From an uncultured Latescibacterota bacterium (lineage in GTDB: Bacteria; Latescibacterota; UBA2968; UBA8231): a stretch of 64,000 nucleotides of DNA. The position numbers and the translations under genes are program-made. Every line of letters begins with the position of its first letter. Within the stretch, counting starts at the first letter, position 1. The stretch is from positions 496,001 through 560,000 of the forward strand of contig OY282352.1 in NCBI GenBank assembly GCA_958295495.1, in the 5' to 3' direction. The notes under the pieces are model-generated. The model searched no databases. It was not told the DNA's origin and saw nothing but the letters and a program-made list of their open reading frames with translations. Of this stretch, positions 52,761 to 61,805 are shown one piece after another.

Positions 52761-54698
52761 CTAAAACGGCCCGGCGTGGTGCGAAGGCTCGTTGACGTAG
52801 CGCTGGGTCTCTATATCGAGGGTGATTTCGCAATGGGGGGGTAAGGTGACGCTCAGATGCTTGCCATCGACGGCCATTTGACGCTCTTCAGTCTCCAAGG
52901 GCGGGGCCGCGTACGTGCCGGCATAGCCGCCCATCCAGCCCGGGTACTCGCTGGTGCGGCTGTGGTACGTAGCCCGGCCAAAGCGGTGCTCGCCAAAAAC
53001 GCCGCCCTGAATGACCAGTCCCCTGCTCTCGTTATGGTTCAAATTAACCAAGCGCACGACCGTGCGGTCCGCTGCGAGCTTTTCCACCAAGGCCCCGACG
53101 TCTTCGGGCAGGCCAGGGCGGCGGCGCTGGACATCAAAGTAGCGCAGGCGGGCGTACAGCAAACCGCCGTTGTAGATGGGCTGTGGGCCGCCCATAGTGA
53201 GCTGGATGAGTGCCTCGGAGGAGACGGGATTGCCCCATTGCCAGTGGTGGACGTGATGGCGGGTGCCCACGTCTTGGTCGGCGCGCAGTTGGGCCAAGCG
53301 ACGACCGGCCACTTGATACGTGGCCTGCAACATCTGCTCTGGATAGGTCGGGTTGGCCCCGGCCAGAAAGCGCACCCAAGGGGCCTCGTGCCCCGAATCC
53401 TCTTTGTTGTGGAAGGGGAACACCGCAGCCCAGTCGAATGCTTCTTTTTGCCGAATTCCCTCTACGCGCTCCCAGTCGCCTTGGTCCATGGATAGATTCC
53501 ACAGCGTCACCGGGTACACCGGACTCATGGGCTGCCAGTCGAACCAGCCGGCGTCGCCGTAGCGGTAGGGCACCAGCAAGGTTTCGCGCTTTGCGCCCAT
53601 GGCCGCAAATTGGCTCGCCCAACGCTCGGCCACGCTCATGTACTGGTCGCGGATGTCCTCCATGCGCCCTTGTTCCAAGATGCGGTCCATCTGCTGGCGC
53701 GGCAGGTCGAGATAGGCGCGGTCGCGGGTCAACAGGTAGGCGTTGGCCGCCGCGTCGAGAGTGGCTTTCTGCAAGGTCAAAAAGCCGTGCGGAAAGGTCC
53801 AGCCGTAGCGCCCGCCGTACCAGTTGCCCGCGCAGTATTCGCCCACTTGGCCCGACAGGCCGACGTTGTCCGGCAGCATGCCGCCGTTGGCCCGGGCCCG
53901 CTCGACCCAAGCGTCGGTGTATTCTACTACCCAAGCGCGGTATTTCTCGTCGCCGGTGATCAGGAACGCGTTGGTGACCAGCGAGGTGACGGCCAAGTTG
54001 GTCGGGGTGTCGCCCTGACGCCAGCGGTCGAACAGGGTCTGACCCATCAGGCGGGCTTTGGCCGGGTCGGCCAAGTCCTGCACACAGGTAATGCCGGGCA
54101 GGTCGAAAAAGGGCAGGTTGTACACTTCCATGCTGCCGCCCAAGGGGTTGTAGCTTTGTTGGTCGCGCTCGGCTAGCGGGGCGAAATAGGGGCCGTGGCT
54201 GCCGTTGAGGCCCGAGCGCAGGATTTTGTGCTCGGGGTCGTAGTTTTGCGCTGTGGGGTCCTCGTTGAGGTAAAAGCCGGCAAAGCGGCAGGCCCGTTCG
54301 ACGCGCCGGGGGGCGTCGGGGTGGGCCAAGCACAAGTGGTAAAAGCATATATCGCTTTCAGCTTGGTGCATCTGGTCTTCGCGGATGCCGTATTCCTTGC
54401 TGACCGTACCCAAGCGGGTCAGTTGGCCAGTGACGGCCTCCCACTGGCGGTCGGCCAAGTGCAACAGGTGATCGCCGCCGCCCATGAGATAAACGAGCGG
54501 CCAATTAAAAAAAGGCTCGTAGAAATCGTCGGGGCTGCCGCCGCCCCACTCGTCCTGCCAGATGAATTCGCCGTCCTCGCGGGTGAAGTGGTCGAGAAAG
54601 GGCTGCACCGATTGATCCAAGGCGTCGAAGAGGCGACGCTGCCACACAGCCCAGTGGACTGGCGCGTTGAGCGGGATATTGGCGGTCAGGCTTTGCAT
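52761..54698 (-). CDS. Protein of unknown function, probably alpha-helical barrel
   Basis: 645 aa from ATG 54698 (AGGAG seven bases upstream; a start eight codons earlier is less likely). No signal peptide. The sequence is rich in aromatic residues and has helix-forming stretches like those of (alpha/alpha)6-barrel sugar enzymes (FNWPLVYLMGGGDHLLHLADRQWEAV, WVVEYTDAWVERA, DAAANAYLLTRDRAYLDL), then a beta-rich C-terminal ~100 residues (VVRLVNLNHNESR, VTLPPHCEITLDIET). I do not recognise the family; a carbohydrate-active role is a guess from composition. Confidence 0.6.
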   Translation of the reverse strand: MQSLTANIPLNAPVHWAVWQRRLFDALDQSVQPFLDHFTREDGEFIWQDEWGGGSPDDFYEPFFNWPLVYLMGGGDHLLHLADRQWEAVTGQLTRLGTVSKEYGIREDQMHQAESDICFYHLCLAHPDAPRRVERACRFAGFYLNEDPTAQNYDPEHKILRSGLNGSHGPYFAPLAERDQQSYNPLGGSMEVYNLPFFDLPGITCVQDLADPAKARLMGQTLFDRWRQGDTPTNLAVTSLVTNAFLITGDEKYRAWVVEYTDAWVERARANGGMLPDNVGLSGQVGEYCAGNWYGGRYGWTFPHGFLTLQKATLDAAANAYLLTRDRAYLDLPRQQMDRILEQGRMEDIRDQYMSVAERWASQFAAMGAKRETLLVPYRYGDAGWFDWQPMSPVYPVTLWNLSMDQGDWERVEGIRQKEAFDWAAVFPFHNKEDSGHEAPWVRFLAGANPTYPEQMLQATYQVAGRRLAQLRADQDVGTRHHVHHWQWGNPVSSEALIQLTMGGPQPIYNGGLLYARLRYFDVQRRRPGLPEDVGALVEKLAADRTVVRLVNLNHNESRGLVIQGGVFGEHRFGRATYHSRTSEYPGWMGGYAGTYAAPPLETEERQMAVDGKHLSVTLPPHCEITLDIETQRYVNEPSHHAGPF

Positions 54699-54859
54699 GG
54701 GGGTACTCCTGAGAGGGGCCAAGGTCTGCGCGGATGAGTTTAGCGAGAGAAAGCGCCTGTGTAAAGCCGCTTGACAGCGCGGGGCGCGGCCGGCTTATTG
54801 GCCCCTTTTGGGGTTGTCCTCGCGCCCACCCTACAAAAATCAGGGTATTGAGAAGAGGT

Positions 54860-55300
54860 ATGAGAATCGTCCTGTGGAGCTTGGTCTTGTTGGGGGCGGC
54901 CGGTTGCACCCCCGCCTTGCCCCCAGGGCCGCTGCACATCCAAATCACCGGGGAAGAATACACTTGGCAATTCCGCTACCCAGGCCCCGACGGCGCATTG
55001 CAGACTGCCGACGATATAATCAAGCCGGGAAAGGAATTGCACCTGCCGCTCGGCCTAGCGGTTGAACTCGAACTGACGAGTCGGGATTACATCTACACCT
55101 TTGCCCTGCCCCATCTCGACCTACATCAGGTGGCCGTGCCCGATTTGACCTTTCCGCTGGCCTTTACCCCACGGGAAACCGGCGTATTCGCCTTTGTCGG
55201 CGACCAGTTGTGCGGCTTTGAACACGAGTCGCTCAATGGCCGCGTGGTGGTCGAGTCTCCGGCGGCTTTCGTCGCTTGGCTGGAAACGACAAAGCCGTGA
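54860..55300 (+). CDS. CoxII/cupredoxin-like lipoprotein lacking a complete CuA site
   Basis: 146 aa. LLGAAGC is a lipobox. The domain resembles the soluble part of cytochrome c oxidase subunit II: ITGEEYTWQFRYPGPDG (like the aromatic region of CoxII), KELHLPLGLAVELELTSRDYIYTFALPHL, and a C-terminal GDQLCGFEHESLNGRVVV. In true CuA the last loop has CxxxC; here the first Cys is Gly and the Met ligand is Leu. It has no membrane hairpin and no oxidase neighbours, so it may be a mononuclear copper protein or have lost the metal. Confidence 0.7.
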   Translation: MRIVLWSLVLLGAAGCTPALPPGPLHIQITGEEYTWQFRYPGPDGALQTADDIIKPGKELHLPLGLAVELELTSRDYIYTFALPHLDLHQVAVPDLTFPLAFTPRETGVFAFVGDQLCGFEHESLNGRVVVESPAAFVAWLETTKP

Positions 55301-55361
55301 TAGACTTGTTGTCTTCTTAATTGATTCGAGTCTCCACCGCCCTCGACATACACCTTGATGC

Positions 55362-55566
55362 TCACCAAGGATTCCCCCCAATCTCGCCACTGCTCCAGAG
55401 TTCTCCGAGCCGGTAGTTCTCCAACCAAGCGGCCGTTTTCTCTTCATCGAGACGGCGCATCGCAGTCTGCCCGTCGCGCTTTTCGCAAACTACGATACTC
55501 CACCACTCATTGGTTAGGGCATCGACGAGCATGTCCGAATGGGTCGTTACAATCAACTGGCTGCGT
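55362..55566 (-). pseudogene. C-terminal fragment of an AAA ATPase
   Basis: SQLIVTTHSDMLVDALTNEWW has the H-loop of AAA_15/AAA_21 ATPases, followed by ~50 residues to the stop. An in-frame TAA lies just upstream and no Walker motifs are present. It adjoins the DUF3226 relic and is not part of the intact ATPase at 56046. Confidence 0.65.
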
Positions 55567-55574
55567 TAGTCCGA

Positions 55575-56044
55575 TTAGGAGCTTTGGCTACTGAGAAAGA
55601 ACAACCGCCTCAGCCAATCAACGAGACCATCTACCTCTGGAACATTGGAATCGAGGAAGTGGGCGGTGATGGCCGTCCCGAAAGGCCGTCCCGGCTTTTT
55701 CTGCCAAGCAAGCCAAGTGTGGATGATCGCCTTTGGTTCGTCTAGTCGCCGAGGATCGTTCCGTCCGGGTCTGGTTGATTAGGCACGTTTTGGTATCCGA
55801 CACTGGTGATTCGGTTTCGTATCGACTGCCAACGGGCGCTTATGTCCGTATCGGCATCAACGACCACCCCAATAACGTCGCCTTCCTCGAGTAATGTAAG
55901 CCGAACTCCAAGGCTCTCAATGAGTTTGTCGGCCCCACCGCTTTTCGCTATGTCGAGGTGGGGAATGTCTCGATTCCCACAAATATTCTTCAGGACATGC
56001 TCGTCGTCAGTGCCCTCTACCAAGAGGATTTTCCCATTTGCCAT
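55575..56044 (-). pseudogene. DUF3226 (TOPRIM-like) gene, internally deleted and frameshifted
   Basis: The first ~97 codons give KILLVEGTDDEHVL (the TOPRIM-like Glu and Asp) and VVVDADTDISARW, then DGTIL and a premature stop. Another frame continues with KAIIHTWLAWQKKPGRPFG, DSNVPEVDGLVDWLRRLF, the usual C-terminus of this family; the middle acidic segment is missing. The start is two bases after the AAA ATPase stop, so the two once formed an ATPase/TOPRIM pair. Confidence 0.72.
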
Positions 56045-56045
56045 A

Positions 56046-57170
56046 TCAGCGCACCTCGATTTGGTCGCGGGTTGCTATGGCCAGTTCGTTTTCTGACAAC
56101 ACCGTGGGAATAACGTCCTCGCCCCGGCGAGCCAAGCGTATGAGCACCCCTTCTTCAGGTGCTTCGGCCGCCGCTTTTTGAAACGCCTCGACCGCGTCCC
56201 AACTATGGGACGTTGCAAAGACTTGAATATCGAGCGTTTGCGCCAATTGGAATATCGTGCGCCACACATCCAATTGCACGGTGTGATGCAGACCATTTTC
56301 AAATTCATCCACCAGCAAAAGTCCCCCATGAGCGTTGACGAGCGAGAGAATGATTCCAAACAGCCGATTCAATCCATCGCCGAACGAACGCAGTGGAATA
56401 GGGCGCCCGATATTGTCTGCGCGTACAATGGCGGTAGGCCTTCTGCGAGTGCTACCAACCATGGAAACGGCTGAAATCTGAGGGTCGATGATGCGCAACG
56501 CTTCAACGACATCCTTCTCCCGGTCAGATAGAGCGATTTTATCCCACAATGGCCCCAACATGCCTGTGCCTTCGCCGCCGTAGGGGCTGACGAAGATACA
56601 GGACATCCGGGTTCCGTTAGATGATTCAGAAAAACCTCTGCGAGTGGGGTAGGAGTGTCTGCCAAAACGCTCAAGCAGGAGGTTTCGCGTTCCTTCTTTT
56701 GTTTCGACGATCAAACCAGGGATACTCTCTGATTCACCCCAGAAACTGAGTTGCCGAGGGGCCAACCGATACTTCCCTGCCGAGTCGCGTTCCACCGCTA
56801 GCCAACCCAAGCGCATTGTCATGTTCATTGGGCTCGACCTGCCACTAGTTGAAATAACGATCGGCTGAGGAGCCTCTGAATGCAGGAGGAATCCGTGGAA
56901 CAACCCAGAGACGACCTGAAACAAGCTCTCAGGATCAGCAGAGCGCCCTTCTTCCTCTGCTTCCTCGATATTTTCTTCGCGGTGTCTGAGTATGTCGTAA
57001 ATCACGTCAGGCGCGGCATTGTTTGCGAGAAGACGCACCCCTTCGAGAACGGATGATTTCCCGGTGTTGTTCTTCCCTGTAATCAGGTTCACGCGCCCCA
57101 AGCCACAGAGGGTCAACTCGCGGAATGCGCGGAATTGCTCCAGCGTTATGCTCTCAATTTTGAGGCTCAT
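56046..57170 (-). CDS. AAA_15/AAA_21-type ATPase (OLD-like partner)
   Basis: 374 aa. Walker A GKNNTGKSSV near residue 32, a signature-like SFGDGLNRL at ~263, Walker B LLLVDEFENGLHH at ~285, and the H-loop FATSHSWDAVE. RecF/SMC-like fold. Genes of this kind beside TOPRIM proteins (OLD, PARIS, Gabija) are often phage-defence modules; DUF3226 partners are common. The partner here is broken, so the module is probably inactive. Confidence 0.8.
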   Translation of the reverse strand: MSLKIESITLEQFRAFRELTLCGLGRVNLITGKNNTGKSSVLEGVRLLANNAAPDVIYDILRHREENIEEAEEEGRSADPESLFQVVSGLFHGFLLHSEAPQPIVISTSGRSSPMNMTMRLGWLAVERDSAGKYRLAPRQLSFWGESESIPGLIVETKEGTRNLLLERFGRHSYPTRRGFSESSNGTRMSCIFVSPYGGEGTGMLGPLWDKIALSDREKDVVEALRIIDPQISAVSMVGSTRRRPTAIVRADNIGRPIPLRSFGDGLNRLFGIILSLVNAHGGLLLVDEFENGLHHTVQLDVWRTIFQLAQTLDIQVFATSHSWDAVEAFQKAAAEAPEEGVLIRLARRGEDVIPTVLSENELAIATRDQIEVR

Positions 57171-57303
57171 TGCATTTCCCTTTCACCAAGATATTTCGTC
57201 CGTTCCTTCGTCTTGCGACAATATACGCGAACTGCTCGAGCGGCCTCAACCGTCGCCAAGATGGATGCGTTCATCCGATTCGCCCCACTTGCCCTCAGCC
57301 CCC

Positions 57304-58359
57304 TCAGTCCAGCCGTATTTCCCCGCCCGCCTCTTGGCTCCGGTAGATCCCATCGAGGATTTTCATTACCTGTAAGGATTGTTCAGCCGGCACCGGCGAG
57401 GGCTGCCCTTGGGCAATGGCCGCGGCGAACTCCAAGCATTCCTGCGCGTGGGCTTCGAGGCCGTCGTACATCAGCACGAGCTTGCGGTCGTATTGCTGGC
57501 GGGTCTGGTTGTTGCTCTCGCAAATTGAGCACTCGGGCCAGTGCGCCCCGCCGCGAGTCCCGTAGAGCCACATCTGCATGTCCTCGCCTTGGACGTGGTG
57601 GTGCAAAAGCCAGCTCACCTCCAGCATGAGCGTCGCGCCGTTGGCAAAGCGCACAAAGGCCGCGGCAAAATCCTCGACATCGTAGTGGGCGGGGATTGGC
57701 TGGCGACCCCATTGGCTGAAAGCCCCTTCTTGGTGCGCCAATTCAGCGCGGGCCACGCCCGAAACGGCTACCGGCTCGGGATGCCCCATAAACCACAAGG
57801 TCAGGTCGAGGATGTGGACCCCAATGTCGATACAGGGGCCGCCGCCGCTGTGCTCCTTGAGAATAAACCCGCCTCCAACCGGCGCGCCGGCCCGGCGCAG
57901 CATCCAGCTACGGGCGTGGTAGATGTCGCCGAGCGCGCCCGTGTCCAACTCGGCCTTCAGCGCACGCGCCGCGCCCTGAAAGCGAAAGTGCTGCGCCGTC
58001 ATCAGCTCCTTGCCCGCGGCATCGCGCGCCGCGATCATCCGGCAAATGTCCTCGGGCGTGGGGGCCAACGGCTTTTCGCAGATTACGTGTTTGCCGGCCG
58101 ACAGCGCGGCAATGGCCAATGGGGCGTGATACATGTTGGGCGTACAGATGTCGATAATGTCGATAGCTGGATCGCTGAAGAGTGCCTCCGGGTCGGCGTG
58201 TAGCTTGGCGATCCCGTTTTCTGCGCCAAAGTGCCGCAGCGCGTCCTCGCTAATATCGCTGCCAGCGACCAACTCGGCCTCGCTAGAAGCCTGCCAGCCG
58301 GGGATGTGCGTGCGTGCGATCCCGCCGACGCCGACGATACCTACTTTGAGCGTACTCAT
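57304..58359 (-). CDS. Gfo/Idh/MocA-family oxidoreductase
   Basis: 351 aa. N-terminal Rossmann motif VGIVGVGGIARTH, then ICTPNMYHA and CEKPLAPT with the conserved Lys of this family, and a C-terminal alpha/beta domain with GGGPCIDIGVHILDL (catalytic His). Likely an NAD(P)-dependent sugar or cyclitol dehydrogenase; substrate unknown. Confidence 0.9.
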   Translation of the reverse strand: MSTLKVGIVGVGGIARTHIPGWQASSEAELVAGSDISEDALRHFGAENGIAKLHADPEALFSDPAIDIIDICTPNMYHAPLAIAALSAGKHVICEKPLAPTPEDICRMIAARDAAGKELMTAQHFRFQGAARALKAELDTGALGDIYHARSWMLRRAGAPVGGGFILKEHSGGGPCIDIGVHILDLTLWFMGHPEPVAVSGVARAELAHQEGAFSQWGRQPIPAHYDVEDFAAAFVRFANGATLMLEVSWLLHHHVQGEDMQMWLYGTRGGAHWPECSICESNNQTRQQYDRKLVLMYDGLEAHAQECLEFAAAIAQGQPSPVPAEQSLQVMKILDGIYRSQEAGGEIRLD

Positions 58360-58414
58360 GGCTTATCCTTTTGTGAATTGTGGTTTGCTATACGCGAAAG
58401 AGTTGCTGCCCCGT

Positions 58415-59287
58415 TCATATCCGCGTCAGGGTTTCTGCCGGCATCCACCCGCCGAGGCCGTTAGCCAGCCTCACCAGCATCCACCCCCCCTCCTGCCGCA
58501 CCAAGCGCACCTTCGTCCCTTCGTGCGCGACAAAGACCTCGGTCTGCCCAAGGTCGGGGCCGGAGCGCGCCCGGGCCTCGGCAGCCGTGACAATGGCTTC
58601 GCGCGTCTGCGCCTGATGGCGGAGGCGCGTCCCCACCCAGAGCGCGGCGCCGACGCTCAACCCCGCACAGAGCAAAATCCCGACTAGCCACAGCGCACCC
58701 GGGCGCGTCTGCGCGAACAACCATCGTACCCCCAAGACAAAGACCGCGAAAAACGCCGCGGCGAACAGCAGGCTGAGCTGGTTGAACGTAGGCCAGAAAT
58801 AGGCGGCCACCAGCGCGGCTACCAGTGCGCCGAGACCGTCTTCAGTTTGTGGGTCGCGGTCCTGCTTCACTAGGTTGGCAAAGCGCAGATTGGCCTCGAT
58901 GTCCTCGTCGTGCGGTAGCAAGCGCCGCGCCCGCTCATACCAGAGAATCCCTTCGCCCAGCCGCCCGGATTTGAAGCAGGCATTGCCCAGATTGTAGTAG
59001 AGCCGAGCGTCTTGTACCCCAGCGTCCACCACCTCCAAGTAGGTGCGCCGCGCCGCGGCAAAATCCCCGGCCCGATAGAGCGCGTTGGCTTCGTTGTACT
59101 GCCCAGCCGCGGCCGACTGGGCGTCGAGCGCCCGGGCGCAAAACAGGAGCAAAAGCACCAGTGCCCCCCGTACCACTCGACACCAGATCGTCGATCCGCC
59201 CTCGGATACACATCCATCGTAGGGGCAACCCTCGTGGTTATCCTTCTGCCGATCCCGAGGCACACCGAGGAGTAAAAGCCCCCCCAT
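58415..59287 (-). CDS. batE: BatE-like TPR/SH3 protein
   Basis: 290 aa as annotated from the ATG that overlaps the BatD stop. The recognisable protein starts with a signal peptide near residue 38 (VVRGALVLLLLFCARALDA), so a GTG at 59176 is a good alternative; the preceding codons overlie a REP-like element. Then TPR units (YNEANALYRAGDFAAARRTY, YYNLGNACFKSGRL), two membrane helices and a C-terminal SH3-like domain (VFVAHEGTKVRLV, GGWMPAETL). Last gene of the Bat operon. Confidence 0.8.
   Translation of the reverse strand: MGGLLLLGVPRDRQKDNHEGCPYDGCVSEGGSTIWCRVVRGALVLLLLFCARALDAQSAAAGQYNEANALYRAGDFAAARRTYLEVVDAGVQDARLYYNLGNACFKSGRLGEGILWYERARRLLPHDEDIEANLRFANLVKQDRDPQTEDGLGALVAALVAAYFWPTFNQLSLLFAAAFFAVFVLGVRWLFAQTRPGALWLVGILLCAGLSVGAALWVGTRLRHQAQTREAIVTAAEARARSGPDLGQTEVFVAHEGTKVRLVRQEGGWMLVRLANGLGGWMPAETLTRI
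59218..59247. repeat. Short dispersed element (REP-like)
   Basis: GTAGGGGCAACCCTCGTGGTTATCC, related to sequences at 48294 and 52674. It lies inside the 5' end of the annotated BatE frame. Confidence 0.4.
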
Positions 59288-61065
59288 CAGATCATCTTCT
59301 CCAAACCCGCGATCACGTCCCCGGCCACGCGCCGCGCCGCAGCCCGATCCGTCGGCGGGCCGCCCGCGGGCGCAAAGCGCGCAAAGTCGCAGCGCGTCAG
59401 CAGGTCGCGCAACGCAGCAATCGTCTCAGCATCGACTTGGCGCGCCGCCAAGGCCGCGGCGCAGACCTCAATGGTCAGGCCAGCCGCGGCGAGGTTGAGG
59501 CGGTCGGCTACAAACTCCAGCACGGCGGCGCGGACCTCGCCGTAGAACTCGGCCTCGGTGCCGGCTGTGAGCAAGGCATCGGCGCGAGCTAGGCGGCGGC
59601 CGGCCTCGCCTTTAGCCCGGCGCTGGCGCGCATAGGCAACATCGCCCTGCAAGCGCCGCTGATGGCGTTGCCACAAGAGCAGGGCGAAGAAGGCAATGGG
59701 CAGTGCGCCCTGCAAGGTCCAAAACCAACGGCTTTCGTGTAGCATGGTGCCCGCGACGAGGGCCTCGACGTCGGGCTTGATGTAGCGGATGTCCTCCCCT
59801 ACGGCCTCGATGTCCCGCCGGCTCAGCCCGTAGCTCACCCCTTCCTCCTCAACGCGCCCCTCGCTGTGAATGGCGATGGGGGCGGATTCGAGGACCTCGT
59901 AGCGCCCTTGGTGTGGGTCGAAGTACGCAAAGCGCAACGGCGGGATGTTTAGGGTGCCGCCCTGCTCGGGAATCAAGATGTACTCAAAGAGGCGGCGGCC
60001 CCCGTACGCGCCGTTGGTGATCCGCTCTTCTTCCTCAACCTTGGGATCGTAGAGCTTGACGCCAGCGGCGGCATCTACTTGGAGAGGCTGCACCGCGGCC
60101 ATGTTGCCCTCGCCCTCGACGAGCACTTGTAGCGTCACCGGGTCCCCGGCCGCGACTTGGGTCGGCTGGGCCTCGACCCTGAGCTGGAAGCGCCCCACCG
60201 CGCCGGTAAATTCCGCGGGACGGCCCTGCTCTGGCAGCGGTAGAACCTCTATTTGCAGCGCCTCGCTCTGCAGGAGCACCGAGCGAGAACGGCCAAACGG
60301 ATCGCCGGCAAAGAAGTCGTCGAGCAGGCCGCCGCGCCGCGAGCGCTTTTGGGGAATGTCGCAGGAAACGGTCAACGTGCCGACGGCGTGAGTCCCCGCG
60401 CTGGTGGGAAAAAGGGCCACGCGCCGCAGCGGCGCGACGTTGAAGGACGCGCCGCCGCGCACCTCCTGATGGGCCTCTAGCTGTTGGGCGACAAAGACAT
60501 CTTCGGTCCAGAACCCGACAAAGGTCGGCAGCTTGTTGAAGCTGACGTTGTGCGGTTGGATGCGATAGAATAGGTCGTAGGACACCGTGACCTGCTGCCC
60601 CACATAAGCCCGCTGGTGGTTGGCGCGCGCCAACACGAAGATGGGGGGGTCGTCTGCCTGATCCGCTTGTGTGCGGCTGGTGCCGCGGACGATCTCGACG
60701 GTAATGGGCTTGGTCTGATAGTGCTCACCGCCCATCTCCAGCCGGGCCGGGCCGATGGTGAAAGTGCCGGCCTGCTTGGCATAGAGGACGTACGTTAGCT
60801 CGCGGGTGAAGCTGACGTTGGTGAAGTTACTCATCTCCATCCGCGTGCTGGTCGCCGGCCCCTCGACGCGGAAATCCTTTAGGTCAAACGCTGGCGTCAC
60901 TTGGCTCAATTGCTCGTCGGAGGTGATGCGGAGCGTCAGGCGAATCGGCTCGCCCTCGCCAGCGCGCGTGCGATCGACGGACGCCGCAAACTGAATCGTC
61001 GCCGCTGCAACGCTGGATGCCGCCAGCACCCACAGCACGAGCGGGATGGTCAGACGCGCACTCAC
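59287..61065 (-). CDS. batD: BatD-like protein
   Basis: 592 aa; start GTG 61065 overlaps the upstream stop (GTGA). Signal peptide ending SSVAAA; beta-sandwich repeats (ASVDRTRAGEGEPIRLTLRI, VQVTVSYDLFYR, RVEAQPTQVAAGDPVTLQVLVEGEGN) typical of BatD; a transmembrane helix near residue 445 and a cytoplasmic helical tail. Works with the two von Willebrand factor A proteins; the Bat system is linked to stress tolerance in Bacteroides and Leptospira relatives, with unclear mechanism. Confidence 0.88.
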   Translation of the reverse strand: MSARLTIPLVLWVLAASSVAAATIQFAASVDRTRAGEGEPIRLTLRITSDEQLSQVTPAFDLKDFRVEGPATSTRMEMSNFTNVSFTRELTYVLYAKQAGTFTIGPARLEMGGEHYQTKPITVEIVRGTSRTQADQADDPPIFVLARANHQRAYVGQQVTVSYDLFYRIQPHNVSFNKLPTFVGFWTEDVFVAQQLEAHQEVRGGASFNVAPLRRVALFPTSAGTHAVGTLTVSCDIPQKRSRRGGLLDDFFAGDPFGRSRSVLLQSEALQIEVLPLPEQGRPAEFTGAVGRFQLRVEAQPTQVAAGDPVTLQVLVEGEGNMAAVQPLQVDAAAGVKLYDPKVEEEERITNGAYGGRRLFEYILIPEQGGTLNIPPLRFAYFDPHQGRYEVLESAPIAIHSEGRVEEEGVSYGLSRRDIEAVGEDIRYIKPDVEALVAGTMLHESRWFWTLQGALPIAFFALLLWQRHQRRLQGDVAYARQRRAKGEAGRRLARADALLTAGTEAEFYGEVRAAVLEFVADRLNLAAAGLTIEVCAAALAARQVDAETIAALRDLLTRCDFARFAPAGGPPTDRAAARRVAGDVIAGLEKMI

Positions 61066-61805
61066 CAGTCCCTAGCCTGCGCTCGGCCGGTGGCGCGAAA
61101 CCGGCGCTGCTGAGCTTCCAACTCGCGGTTTTTGAGTGCATCCATAAGCTGCTGAGCTTCCTCGGGACTAATGGGCCGCTGCTCGGCCGGCTGCTCCTGC
61201 TGCTGTTGCTCCTGCCCACTTTGTTGTTGCTGTTGCTCCTGTTGCTCCTGCTGCTGTTGATCCTGTTGTTGCTCCTGCTCTGAATCCTCCTGCTGTTCCT
61301 CTTGGTTCTGTTGCTGTTGCTCTGAATCCTCCTGCTGTTCCTCTTGGTCCTGTTCTTCTGAATCGTCCTGCTGCTCCTGTTCCTGCAATTGCTCCAACGC
61401 CAGCTCCAAGTTCACCTTTGCATCCTCGTCGGCCGCGTCTAGCTCCAGCGCCTGCTTGTAGGCGGCGACGGCCTGTTCAAACGCCTGCTGCTGAAAGAAG
61501 CTATTGCCCATGTTGTAATAAGCCCGCGCTTGGATTTTTTCCTCCTCGGCGCTGAGCACCCGCTCGAATTCCCGCCGGGCTTGGTCGTATTCGCCGCGCT
61601 TAAAAAGCGCGTCTCCGACGTTGAAGTGTAGTTCGGGCGCGTCGGGCCGGTCGAGGAGGGCGTCGCGGTAGAGTTGCAGGGCCCGATCGTACTCGCCGCG
61701 CTGGTAGTGCTCCAAAGCCGCGGCACTCTTGCTGGCCACGGGATCGCCCACCCTCGCTCCGCAGACGACCAGCCAAATCCCCAAGATGACCCATAGCACA
61801 CCCAT
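61062..61805 (-). CDS. batC: BatC-like TPR protein with Gln/Glu-rich tail
   Basis: 247 aa from ATG 61805 (shares bases with the BatB stop, TAATG). Signal/anchor MGVLWVILGIWLVVCGA, then three TPR units (EHYQRGEYDRALQLYRDAL, FNVGDALFKRGEYDQARREF, YYNMGNSFFQQQAFEQAVAAYKQAL). A ~75-residue stretch of Gln, Glu, Asp and Ser (61190-61400) follows, built from CTG/TTG-type repeats that look prone to length change. Confidence 0.85.
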   Translation of the reverse strand: MGVLWVILGIWLVVCGARVGDPVASKSAAALEHYQRGEYDRALQLYRDALLDRPDAPELHFNVGDALFKRGEYDQARREFERVLSAEEEKIQARAYYNMGNSFFQQQAFEQAVAAYKQALELDAADEDAKVNLELALEQLQEQEQQDDSEEQDQEEQQEDSEQQQQNQEEQQEDSEQEQQQDQQQQEQQEQQQQQSGQEQQQQEQPAEQRPISPEEAQQLMDALKNRELEAQQRRFRATGRAQARDW

